This document shows, one piece after another, positions 19,201-25,754 of a DNA stretch of 51,267 nucleotides (the stretch's first letter is position 1; each line of letters starts with the position of its first letter). Under the pieces are notes generated by a model, which saw only the letters and a list, made by a program, of their open reading frames with translations, did not search any database and had not been told where the DNA came from. The DNA is from Bacteroidales bacterium (GTDB taxonomy: Bacteria; Bacteroidota; Bacteroidia; Bacteroidales; P3): assembly GCA_017561155.1 (NCBI GenBank), contig JAFZDP010000068.1, forward strand, positions 1-51,267. The letters are read 5' to 3'. The translations under genes were made by a program, and so were the position numbers.

Positions 19201-19353
19201 TTCGTAGGTAGCGTCTTTTTTTATTTCTTTCACCTTGTCTTCAGGCATATAAGCGTATGCCAAGGTAGCAGGCGAGTCACCTTCTTTTGTCACTCCCACC
19301 AGAGCGACTTTGTCTTTACCCAATGGGGTAATATTACTTACTATTTTCTCCAT
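16225..19353 (-). CDS. VirE-N / primase-helicase-like protein (DUF3987-type)
   Basis: A 1042-residue protein of the accessory island. Residues 1-170 form a beta-rich domain I do not recognise, followed by a Thr/Ala/Pro/Glu-rich linker (about 168-185). Residues ~205-400 resemble the BT4734-type VirE N-terminal domain (DYDGHSQEEM, SPSLKGFHAIF, GRKKFLVP), a relative of archaeo-eukaryotic primase N-domains. The rest resembles the DUF3987 region that usually follows, but I see no intact Walker A motif: the expected place reads CPRKRARSILLQA. In Bacteroides, VirE-N proteins and HU-like proteins form a common cassette of unknown function, and an HU-like gene is at 22210 here. The small ORF at 19356 ends 2 nt before this start, suggesting coupled translation. 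Confidence 0.75.
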   Translation of the reverse strand: MEKIVSNITPLGKDKVALVGVTKEGDSPATLAYAYMPEDKVKEIKKDATYEVEVSYHVSNNTTVMQVEKMVRVDDNTAKTHIYNTIATSATIVDVRNNNDKYLTLMCQIDDNNVVAASAWHNMNQGKTSHVQVGDKWVMNISQSGVLRDGITNNISAFLRYTTNKAEKPAVTTTTTAAEPTSEEKPAVKKFDFSHLKKTLKEKGYDKYQETGKIQMGFSTFYKDKVVYNIRDFETFESIVNDAKLKELTAELAKYTKHADPEYDAYKKQLPCLFPMGYSVNNGAEDADMLSNGLFFYDYDGHSQEEMQTGIDKIKNTPELMDNLVYLAKSPSLKGFHAIFLPFNDIDNINQNQIYVDKVLQMPENHDKNCKNLGRKKFLVPMDYIEHIREDVFDLPINQRLTSIGNTKKHTQKIVEKNNKAKKETTPIAIDYSYPITEEEKTLIDTYINEKDYVVNQRHSQLKALCAELGWNNYPIQRKDIYIEYIESRVKTFKSFNENDEPAVRGENGVSELTSLLDWADNKGVIKNNVVPDEMRPRAFQDSYTWEDIVCQFNNIDYPEIIMTNLGTYFFEKYGHPSLQGHYFLPSQIIASMVMLTPHLSGVEILCPRKRARSILLQAIHVATTGKGKDDMSVNNKKGFGVVTTEECNTYNAMRAQAGKDVAALQEVAEKYRKDNMSIDSSYPALVDNLMRIEKYNRGTAITFTAEYDEITKKLTSGDNGIPTSVFRKGYDGEELDKDAKTIEGTKGNPRVRLSVNACGTLGSLIPLVNAIGDADNGTINRMMIMPIVTPVGLKKTYNQYYDSAKIKDLIAYLRSLENITIDANYIFDGLYEKLEKEYLANYVNKMDAATAEIYTPIVERAIANAERVSVVMYLTWMYEQGLSFQASNETYTYTTTNLRTGKEIEQPVTTVYNETAYVPVCMDKDGNLCEIPVANDEIQKMFRAVFEMCVHGQYKLFDKMLMASTEKVEKTFTGITTEKKNISAKSEVFRRLPATFTRDDVKELYLDYFPSLKEGTVKNWISDWKKGNLVKEDENKVCTKL

Positions 19354-19355
19354 TA

Positions 19356-19469
19356 TTATTTTATTTTTTTTATATTATTATTTTTACTATTATAAATAGT
19401 AGCATTTTTTATTTTTACAATATTAATATTGTATTTTTCTTTTAAAAAATCAAATTCATTTTTTTTCAT
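19356..19469 (-). CDS. 37-residue small protein, coupled to the VirE-N gene
   Basis: The frame MKKNEFDFLKEKYNI... runs 37 codons and stops 2 nt before the 1042-residue gene. A near-perfect Shine-Dalgarno (AAAGGAGGTGA, complement of about 19477-19487) is 8 nt upstream. Its ATG directly abuts the stop of the preceding 41-residue ORF. It is rich in Lys and Asn and resembles nothing I know. It may be a real small protein or a coupling leader. Confidence 0.5.
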   Translation of the reverse strand: MKKNEFDFLKEKYNINIVKIKNATIYNSKNNNIKKIK

Positions 19470-19595
19470 TCAACATTCACCTCCTTTCTTTGTTATATAT
19501 ATTATTATTGTATTTTTGTTTTGTTTACTTGGTGTATTGTCTGTTATCACCACATTGTCTTGAAAGACAAACATTGTTTCTACTCTTTTCATCAT
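19470..19595 (-). CDS. 41-residue small protein
   Basis: The frame starts MMKRVETMFVFQDNVV and ends ITKKGGEC, stopping exactly where the next ORF's ATG begins. Its final codons (AAA GGA GGT GAA) double as the Shine-Dalgarno of the next ORF, the layout of translationally coupled phage or plasmid genes. No known family. No strong ribosome-binding site precedes it. Confidence 0.45.
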   Translation of the reverse strand: MMKRVETMFVFQDNVVITDNTPSKQNKNTIIIYITKKGGEC

Positions 19596-19712
19596 TTTTT
19601 TAACTATATTGTTTATTTTTTTAAAACTTATATATGATATAACCATTTTGTTTATGGAATTTCCACAAAAATCGGGAAAAAAATTTCATTTTTCTTCACA
19701 CATTAAAGATAC

Positions 19713-19752
19713 TTTGCATATAATCAGCTGTTTACAACTGATTATATGCAAA
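19713..19752. repeat. 15-bp perfect inverted repeat
   Basis: TTTGCATATAATCAG (19713-19727) and its exact complement (19738-19752) flank a 10-nt loop. No T-tract follows on the minus strand, which carries the operon, so it is a poor terminator there; a protein-binding site or RNA processing hairpin is possible. A second small dyad, ACGTATT-N4-AATACGT, is at 19814-19831. Confidence 0.7.
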
Positions 19753-19849
19753 AAGAAATTATATTGGAAGATTTTGAAAAAGGGTTGTTTTACTATTTCT
19801 TCGTCATTTTTCTACGTATTTTTCAATACGTTCTTCATCTTGTTTTCTT

Positions 19850-20014
19850 TTAGATATATGATGTATTTTTATTTTTCATATAAAACATTAACCACAAATT
19901 GTGTTCTATTGTTTTTGTTACCATTTGAGTGGTAAGATTTTTTCTTCTCTTTTTTTGCGGTTTTGTACCTAAACTTTTGTTCATCGTTCTAAATGTACGT
20001 TCGTAATTATTCAT
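19850..20014 (-). CDS. 54-residue basic small protein
   Basis: The frame starts MNNYERTFRTMNKSLG, carries a basic patch KPQKKRRKN around residues 18-26 and ends NKNTSYI. It lies in line with the flanking island genes, 44 nt after the frame-disturbed ORF at 20059-20185. The basic patch would suit nucleic-acid contact. Recognition is by position and amino-acid make-up only. Confidence 0.4.
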   Translation of the reverse strand: MNNYERTFRTMNKSLGTKPQKKRRKNLTTQMVTKTIEHNLWLMFYMKNKNTSYI

Positions 20015-20058
20015 AATATTTTATTTTTATTGTTTTGATTAATACTAACTATATTTAT

Positions 20059-20185
20059 TCACTTAGTATAGGAACTACTGTTGCCAGTAGTTCCATTTAT
20101 CTTTATCATTATATCATTCCACTCGTCTTGTGTTTTTACCGTAAACGCTTTATTTTGAAGCTCTTGAATTTTTTTTCTTTTTCCA
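20059..20185 (-). pseudogene. Small ORF disturbed at an A8 tract
   Basis: Starting 13 nt after the 274-residue gene, the frame reads MEKEKK and then, through a run of eight A, falls out of frame and stops after 16 codons. One base away, the frame continues as ELQNKAFTVKTQDEWNDIMI and on to SSSYTK, a believable protein sequence with no start of its own. Either one base is lost or gained in the homopolymer (mutation or sequencing error), or slippage at A8 joins the two parts into a protein of about 41 residues. Confidence 0.45.
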
Positions 20186-20198
20186 TATTATTATGTTT

Positions 20199-21023
20199 TT
20201 ATTCAGCCAATAATTCATTGATTTCGTCAACCAAGACTCGCAAATCCAACCTCCAACCCTGAAAATAATACCATCCTTCACTTTTTCTTTCACCACTAGC
20301 ACCGCTTATCCATCCTTCACTTTCTATTTGTTCTTTCATTCTATCTCTACATTCTTCTATCATTTCACGTGTAAGTAAATGCCAATCCCAATGTGCTATA
20401 ATATCTATACCACAATCATCACTCCACACAACGTTTTTAACTCGTTCTACATCATGTTCAAAATCGTAAATAACATTGATTATATTCTGATATACTTCTT
20501 CAACATCCATATTTTCGTTATATGGTATCGAATCAATTAAAATCAAACCATTACCACAAGGAGTACCAAAAACACATTCATATCCATACGCTTCATAATC
20601 TTCTCTATTAGCAATCAATACATAACTACCTTTTTTATTTGGTTCGCTAGCGTCAAAGTTGATGTCTATTTTTCCATCACTATATCGAAAACCACCCGTC
20701 TCTATATCATTATTATAACAATATTGTCTGAAATTTAAACAACTAACCACGTCATCACATTTATCTGCCATACTTACAAATTCTTCACATATTTCATCAT
20801 CTTCATCTACATAAAAGAAACAATCACCACCTTCTGTATCTCTGAGTACAAGACTATCTTCTACATAACAATGTTCTTCTACATATTTTCTTTTCATTTC
20901 GTAGCTTACATCTTGTTTTTTTACTTTATTTTCCATTGTTTCTTTATTTAATTTTTCATTTGTGTTACATTTTATTTGTTCTTCTTGTTGTGCTTTAGCA
21001 CTTACATTTACTTTTTCTTTCAT
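20199..21023 (-). CDS. Acidic 274-residue protein of the accessory island
   Basis: I do not recognise a family. The first ~50 residues are polar and Lys/Gln/Asn-rich with several alternative Met starts (M30, M42). The remainder is strongly acidic (YVDEDDEICEEF near 72, DDCGIDIIAHWDWH near 200) with aromatic clusters and ends in WRLDLRVLVDEINELLAE. There is no signal peptide or membrane segment, so it should be cytoplasmic. Such acidic cytoplasmic proteins are sometimes antirestriction or DNA-mimic proteins, but that is only a thought. It heads a minus-strand chain of small ORFs leading to the VirE-N gene. The leader AATACGTAGAAAA just before its ATG is repeated before a four-codon ORF at 19807. 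Confidence 0.7.
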   Translation of the reverse strand: MKEKVNVSAKAQQEEQIKCNTNEKLNKETMENKVKKQDVSYEMKRKYVEEHCYVEDSLVLRDTEGGDCFFYVDEDDEICEEFVSMADKCDDVVSCLNFRQYCYNNDIETGGFRYSDGKIDINFDASEPNKKGSYVLIANREDYEAYGYECVFGTPCGNGLILIDSIPYNENMDVEEVYQNIINVIYDFEHDVERVKNVVWSDDCGIDIIAHWDWHLLTREMIEECRDRMKEQIESEGWISGASGERKSEGWYYFQGWRLDLRVLVDEINELLAE

Positions 21024-21227
21024 TTTTCTACGTATTTAAATTATTTATTTATTTTCTCTTAAAAAAAACCTTACATATTAATAACCGAAACAAACTGCTT
21101 TTTTCCACATTTTTTTTTATTTTTTTACTATTCAATTTCATATCTATCTGATGAACAATCAAATAAAAATAAATAAGTGTAGCAAACTAAGATTGCCTTT
21201 TCTTATTTTACTACACCTATATAAAGC

Positions 21228-21258
21228 AAAAAAAAACTTAGAAACCTTCCTAAGTTTT
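21228..21258 (-). terminator. Minus-strand terminator in the leader of the island operon
   Basis: On the minus strand AAAACTTAG pairs with CTAAGTTTT (complements of 21250-21258 and 21233-21241) over 8 nt and is followed directly by more T. No gene lies upstream on that strand, so it either insulates the operon at 21023 or attenuates its leader. Confidence 0.65.
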
Positions 21259-21370
21259 AGCATCAAAAAAAAATCATGGAGTTTACCCCCAAGTTTTTCA
21301 AGTAAAAAAACAGTCTGTACATTATTTTATTTCATCTATTTGTGGGTGGGTACTGTTCTTCGCCATTTCC

Positions 21371-21691
21371 ACGTTTTTTTATCATTTTCTCTTCATTTCA
21401 TTTTATATTTAAATTAAACCATATATTTTATCACTCTTACACCTTATAAACTCCCAAATTTACGTTTTTGGGTAATTTCTCATGTTAATAATTCTTAAAT
21501 CATTATTTTTTAAACCACTTTTCACACCATTTCTTATCATTTCTTACTCTTTACCTATATAACACCTGAATTTCCGTTTTTTTTATCATTTTTTCTTCAT
21601 TTCATTTTATATTTAAATTAAACCATATATATTTATCACTTACACCTATATAACTCCCGAATTTACGTTTTTGGGTAATTCCTCATGTTAA
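21371..21691. repeat. Two direct copies of a ~118-bp block
   Basis: 21371-21488 and 21574-21691 share long stretches, including TTCATTTCATTTTATATTTA, AATTAAACCATATAT and TTTACGTTTTTGGGTAATT, each ending CTCATGTTAA. Partial third copies of pieces flank them (for example 21553-21573). They may be promoter-proximal binding modules or replication-type iterations. Confidence 0.75.
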
Positions 21692-21799
21692 AATATATAA
21701 AAAAAATCCCCACTATTTACAACATCTTATTTTTCAGAGATTTATTTTTTTTTGAGGAAATTTTCATTTTACAACATCTGTCCGTTGTCCGTAGAAAAA

Positions 21800-21842
21800 G
21801 TGTAGCGTAGCGTAGCGTAGCGCTACGGGGGGTGTTTTTTTT
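21800..21842 (+). repeat. GTAGC-iterated repeat related to island ends
   Basis: GTAGC repeated four times runs into GTAGCGCTACGGGGGG and a T-run, in the same orientation as the right island repeat at 23010-23089. It may be a partial third copy. Confidence 0.6.
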
Positions 21843-22209
21843 CAGTATATTATATATATATAGATATATATAGAACTATATATAATATATAGATAGATAT
21901 AGAATAAAAGATATAATAGATAATAAATATAAGCAAGAGAAATAAGAAACAAAACAATTTTGTTTTTTGCTACAAAATTGTTCCGTTTTTTAGATAAAAA
22001 TATTTTTATTGCTATACAACTGATTTACAAGAACCAATCAAAATAATATGAGATTTTTTTTGCTTTTTGTGCAAAAAAATCTCTTTTATCTCTGCTTTTT
22101 TCAAATTTGATACTATTTATATATATAAAGGCAAAGGACAAAAGTCTCACGTCTTACGTCTTACGTCTCAAGTCTTTCAATAATAACTAAATAAAAAAAG
22201 TATAAAAAG

Positions 22210-22770
22210 ATGAGCAAAATCGTATTGAAAAGTTTGGAGCAGAACATCAATTATTTGAACTCCAACACAGTAGCAAGCGGATACAAACTTTATCCTGTCC
22301 GCTACACCACTATAGATGGTGAAGAATTGGTAAGAACCATAACCAAAAACAGTTATGTGCCACAAGCATTTGTAAGTGCCAGTGTATGCGGCATAACCGA
22401 GGCAATAGAGAATTATTTACTTAACGGACACAGCATCGAACTTCCTGGTTTTGGCATATTTTCATTAAGTTGCGAATGCAAGACAGTGAAGAGTGCCGAA
22501 GATGCAGGGTTGAGTCAGTTTCGTGGTTTGAACATCAACTTTCGTCCTTCTATGGAGCTGAAACAAAAGTTAGCGAATGTCGACTTGGCATTGGATGGCA
22601 TTTGGAAATGCCTTGATTTGACTGCGGACGAGAAAGTGTATCAACGCATTACAACCACAACCAACCACGATGGTGTAGAACTTCCTGGTGAAGATGACAA
22701 CGAAGTGGTAGAACCAAACAACCCCGACAATGGTGGCAACAACAACGGTGGTGGCGGTTTTGAAGGATAG
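22210..22770 (+). CDS. HU-like DNA-binding protein (Bacteroidota HU-extended family)
   Basis: A 186-residue protein. Residues 1-125 match the Bacteroidota HU-related family: a variant N-domain, then VTASVCGI-like helix (VSASVCGITEAIENYLLNG) and the beta-arm start IELPGFGIFSLS, followed by LNINFRPS. The C-terminus is a flexible acidic and Gly/Asn-rich tail (EVVEPNNPDNGGNNNGGGG). HU-like proteins bind and bend DNA. This type is repeatedly found next to VirE-N proteins in Bacteroides, and here the pair lies within one repeat-bounded island. The stop codon is immediately followed by an 8-bp minisatellite. Confidence 0.82.
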   Translation: MSKIVLKSLEQNINYLNSNTVASGYKLYPVRYTTIDGEELVRTITKNSYVPQAFVSASVCGITEAIENYLLNGHSIELPGFGIFSLSCECKTVKSAEDAGLSQFRGLNINFRPSMELKQKLANVDLALDGIWKCLDLTADEKVYQRITTTTNHDGVELPGEDDNEVVEPNNPDNGGNNNGGGGFEG

Positions 22771-22906
22771 GATTTACGGATTTACGGAATTACGGAATTA
22801 CGGAATTACGGAATTACGGATTTACGGATTTACGGATTTTTGGAATTATGGAATCACGGATTTTTGGAATTACGGAATCATGGAATTACGGAATTACGGA
22901 TTTGCC
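22770..22906 (+). repeat. 8-bp minisatellite directly after the HU-like gene
   Basis: About seventeen consecutive near-copies of GGAATTAC/GGATTTAC run from the last base of the stop codon to about 22906. The first eight are almost perfect; the rest carry substitutions (GGATTTTT, GGAATCAC). Because 8 is not a multiple of 3, changes in copy number shift frames, but the stop codon precedes the array so the HU-like protein is unaffected. Confidence 0.9.
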
Positions 22907-23009
22907 GCTCCAAGGATGTGGAACTTCGGTTCTGCATCCTTTTGTTGTTTATAATTAGTTATTAATAAATACTTTTCTCTACTTTCTCTACTTTCTCTAC
23001 CCTTCTTTA

Positions 23010-23089
23010 CTTTCTATACCCTCATTACTCACAAAAGGTAGCGGTAGCGTAGCGCTACAGGGGGGTGTTTTTTTTATTTGTTAGTTTTT
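23010..23089 (-). repeat. Right inverted repeat of the accessory island
   Basis: Reverse complement of the left repeat at 15985-16070, with about 80 bp alignable and few differences. Just outside lies an iterated polypyrimidine tract (see 23100-23200). Confidence 0.75.
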
Positions 23090-23099
23090 CAGTCAGAAG

Positions 23100-23200
23100 T
23101 TTAGTAGTTTCTATACTTTTCTATACTTTCTATACCTTTCTCTACCATCTATACTTTCTATACCTTTCTCTACCCTCTCTACCCTCTATACCTTCCCTGA
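23100..23200. repeat. CTTTCTATACC/CTTTCTCTACC minisatellite
   Basis: A degenerate 10-11-bp polypyrimidine iteration (TTTCTATAC, TTTCTCTACC). Related units occur at 22970-23020, 16061-16098 (as complement) and 45960-45980, so this is a dispersed simple repeat of the genome. It overlaps the stub of the fifth LRR gene. Confidence 0.8.
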
Positions 23201-23216
23201 CAAAAATGTTTTTCAT
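23142..23216 (-). pseudogene. Stub of a fifth BspA-like LRR gene
   Basis: Three nucleotides after the stop of the last complete LRR gene is ATGAAAAACATTTTTG, with the same ATC spacer and the same position as the start codons of the other array members (MKRII versus MKNIF). After about seven codons the frame enters the polypyrimidine minisatellite and stops after 24 residues. I read it as a tandem copy truncated by the repeat tract. Confidence 0.6.
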
Positions 23217-23219
23217 ATC

Positions 23220-24713
23220 TTATTCCATTTCTATTATTCTGCCATTAAAATACTTGTTCCAATCAGATTCTTTGTATTTCTCCAAACTGCCTTTGGGTAC
23301 TAATAGTGTGACTGTGGGGGGGAATTCATTATCGATAGCTAAATTCGGTGGGGTTGTTGCTAAACATGTAATTGTTTCCAACTTGAGACAACCCTCGAAT
23401 AGGTTTTTACCAATGTATTTCACTCCCTTGCCTATAACGACACTGATTAGGTTGCTGCAATTATTGAATACTTCGTTGTTGATTTTTTTTACTTTATTGG
23501 GGATTACTATGGTAGACAAACTTGAACAGTTATAGAATGCCCATTGGTCTATATATTTCACACTGTTGGGAATGGTGATAGATGGTAAATTTTTACAATC
23601 AGAAAACATTAACCATGTGATGCCTTTAATATTGTTTGGCAGTGTTATTGACGATAGGTTTGTACAACCATTAAAAGCTGAAGTTCCTATTGATTTTACA
23701 CTGTTGGGTATTGTTAAAGATATCAGACTTTTACAATCTGCGAATACACCTTCGCCCATTGATTTTACACTATTTGGGATATTGATATGCTTTAGGTTGT
23801 TGCATCCGCTAAAACAATGATAATCCATACTTTTTACACTATTGGGTATGTAGATAGAGTCTAAACTAGGACAATTTTCGAATGCCATAGCTTTTATGTG
23901 TTTTACACTGTTGGGGATGTGTACATATTTAAGGTTATCGCAGTTTGCTAAAGTAGCAAACTTAATTTTCTTGATACCGTGGGGGATAATAATGCTGTCG
24001 AAATCGTTGCTATAAAAAGATGACATTCCAATATTTTTAATATTGCTTGGGATTGTTACCGATTTTAAACTACAATTGCCCAAAGCACCCAATTTGATGT
24101 CAGTGATGCTGCTTGGAATATTAATTGATTCCAAACGTTTACACTCGTAAAATACACAATGATTTAGTTTTTTAATGTTTTGGGGTATTTTTATCGAAGT
24201 GAGGTTCTCGCATTTTGAAAATGCAAACATACCTATATGCTCTATATTTTCAGGTATATACACCGAACTTAAATTGTAACATTTGAAAAATGTAAAAGGT
24301 TTTATTTTGGTTAAACCTTCAGGAAGTATTACGCTATCCAGACAGTAACAACAGGTGAATGCCTGTGATTCAATTTCTTTGATACTTTGGGGGATAACAA
24401 CAGTGATTAGGTTGTCACAATGATAGAAAGCTGACTTTTTTATAGTCTTTACACCTTCAGGTATGCTTACATAAAACAAGCTGTCGCAGTTTTCGAATGC
24501 TTTTTTGCCAATGCTTTTTACGGTATATGTATGTCCGTTGTGCTCTACTGTGGCAGGAATGTTTACCTCAGTGGCGGTATCGTTGCAATCTTTTACTGTT
24601 ACCTTTTTCAACCACGATACTTTGTAGGTTAAATTGCCTATGGTAAACCGTTCTTGCGAGTAAAGACAACTTACATATATTATAGTTATCAGTGCTAATA
24701 TTATCCGTTTCAT
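23220..24713 (-). CDS. BspA-like leucine-rich repeat protein, array copy 4
   Basis: A 497-residue exported protein built of about eighteen ~23-residue LRR_5 units of the type IPNSVKSIGTSAFNGCTNLSS. It starts with a signal peptide (MKRIILALITIIYVSC; lipidation at Cys16 is possible). Residues 25-60 are a short conserved N-domain (TIGNLTYKV...VNIPATVEHNGHTYTV), and the C-terminus is LLVPKGSLEKYKESDWNKYF. BspA proteins of Tannerella and relatives bind host matrix proteins or other bacteria; that role is inferred. It lacks a T9SS-type C-terminal domain. It is the last complete gene of the tandem operon. Confidence 0.9.
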   Translation of the reverse strand: MKRIILALITIIYVSCLYSQERFTIGNLTYKVSWLKKVTVKDCNDTATEVNIPATVEHNGHTYTVKSIGKKAFENCDSLFYVSIPEGVKTIKKSAFYHCDNLITVVIPQSIKEIESQAFTCCYCLDSVILPEGLTKIKPFTFFKCYNLSSVYIPENIEHIGMFAFSKCENLTSIKIPQNIKKLNHCVFYECKRLESINIPSSITDIKLGALGNCSLKSVTIPSNIKNIGMSSFYSNDFDSIIIPHGIKKIKFATLANCDNLKYVHIPNSVKHIKAMAFENCPSLDSIYIPNSVKSMDYHCFSGCNNLKHINIPNSVKSMGEGVFADCKSLISLTIPNSVKSIGTSAFNGCTNLSSITLPNNIKGITWLMFSDCKNLPSITIPNSVKYIDQWAFYNCSSLSTIVIPNKVKKINNEVFNNCSNLISVVIGKGVKYIGKNLFEGCLKLETITCLATTPPNLAIDNEFPPTVTLLVPKGSLEKYKESDWNKYFNGRIIEME

Positions 24714-24716
24714 ATC

Positions 24717-25751
24717 TTATTCCATTTCTTTTATTCTACCATCAAAATACTTGTTCCAATCGGAGTTGATGTAGTTATATAAACTTCCTTTGGGAACTAA
24801 CAGTGTAATATCGTTGGGGTAGGGGAAAACTTCTATCTCTAATGTTGGTGGTTCTTTTGCTAAGCAGGTTATTGTTTTTAGATTGGTACAATTTAAAAAT
24901 GCGAATGCTACTATGGTGTCTACATTGCTGCCTATTACTACTTGTTTTAGGTTTTTACAGTTTTCAAATGCACAAACTTCAATGCAGTTGACATTATCAG
25001 GGATTGTTATTGATTCTAAACTGCTGCAATCTTTGAAAATATATGGGGCAATCCAATCTATTTCATTGGGAAGTTCTACTGATGTTAAACTGCTACAACC
25101 AACAAATACATTATCTTCTATGTTCTTGACACTGATGGGAATGGTTATAGACTTTAAACTTTCACATCCTGCAAATGTGCCTGTTCGAATGGTTGTAATA
25201 CTTCGTGGTATGGTGACTGAAATTAATTTTTTACAACATGAAAATGCTTCTGATGCTATCAGTCGTGTGGTTTTGTGTATAGAATATTCACCGCTCAGCA
25301 GTGTGTCTGCCGAAAGCAAACACCCATCTTTATATAGTACGTTGTCAGTCCAATTGTCTTTGTTGTTGTAGAATGCTGTGTTGTGAAATGCAGTAGATTC
25401 AATGTGTTTTACTGCTTTGGGAATGGTAAAGTTTGTTAGGTTTACGCAATTGTGAAATGCCCAAGTATTGATACTCTTCACCGATTTGGGTATAGCTACT
25501 GTTGTTATATTACTTTTGTTGGCGAATGCTTCAAATCCAATAGCTGTAATTTTGTAAGTCAGTCCATTGTGTGTTATTTTTGTTGGTATGTTTACCACAG
25601 ATGATGTGTCGTTGCAGCATACCAAGCGTAGCTCTTTGATGCCTATAACTTCGTATTCGAAATTGTCTACAATGAAATGCAATCCTATTTGATAGGTTTT
25701 TGTTGCACAACCTATTATCACAATGCTAAGTGCTAATATTATCCGTTTCAT
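24717..25751 (-). CDS. BspA-like leucine-rich repeat lipoprotein, array copy 3
   Basis: The shortest copy, 344 residues. The signal ends IVIIGC, so Cys15 is probably lipidated. The N-domain (VDNFEYEVIGIKELRLVCCNDTSSV) is more diverged than in copies 1 and 4. It carries one non-LRR insert, FYNNKDNWTDNVLYKDGCLL followed by SGEYSIHKTTRLIASEAF (residues ~132-175), which occurs three times in copy 2. About eleven LRR_5 units surround it. The C-terminal block LLVPKGSLYNYINSDWNKYF is shared with the neighbours. Start and stop are each 3 nt from the adjacent copies. Confidence 0.9.
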   Translation of the reverse strand: MKRIILALSIVIIGCATKTYQIGLHFIVDNFEYEVIGIKELRLVCCNDTSSVVNIPTKITHNGLTYKITAIGFEAFANKSNITTVAIPKSVKSINTWAFHNCVNLTNFTIPKAVKHIESTAFHNTAFYNNKDNWTDNVLYKDGCLLSADTLLSGEYSIHKTTRLIASEAFSCCKKLISVTIPRSITTIRTGTFAGCESLKSITIPISVKNIEDNVFVGCSSLTSVELPNEIDWIAPYIFKDCSSLESITIPDNVNCIEVCAFENCKNLKQVVIGSNVDTIVAFAFLNCTNLKTITCLAKEPPTLEIEVFPYPNDITLLVPKGSLYNYINSDWNKYFDGRIKEME

Positions 25752-25754
25752 ATC

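Larger units (their letters stand above)
21024..22209. other. 1.2-kb AT-rich non-coding region of the island
   Basis: No gene is credible on either strand. It contains a minus-strand terminator (21228-21258), a duplicated ~118-bp block (21371-21488 and 21574-21691), a GTAGC-rich tract related to the island's inverted repeats (21800-21842), a TA/GATA-rich tract (21844-21930) and a CGTCTTA iteration around 22145-22175. Divergent genes lie on each side, so promoters for both should be here, but I see no consensus -33/-7 pair. Confidence 0.6.

Noticed and set aside
19609-19935. 108-codon open frame on the plus strand in the island
   Set aside because: Phe/Ile/Lys-rich translation typical of AT-rich non-coding DNA, antisense to the small-ORF chain and across the 15-bp inverted repeat.
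21151-21417. 88-codon open frame on the plus strand
   Set aside because: Composition follows the AT-rich background, it spans a terminator hairpin and half of the duplicated block, and has no ribosome-binding site.
22730-22954. 74-codon frame rich in YGITELRNYG
   Set aside because: It is only the translation of the 8-bp minisatellite and starts inside the HU-like gene in another frame.
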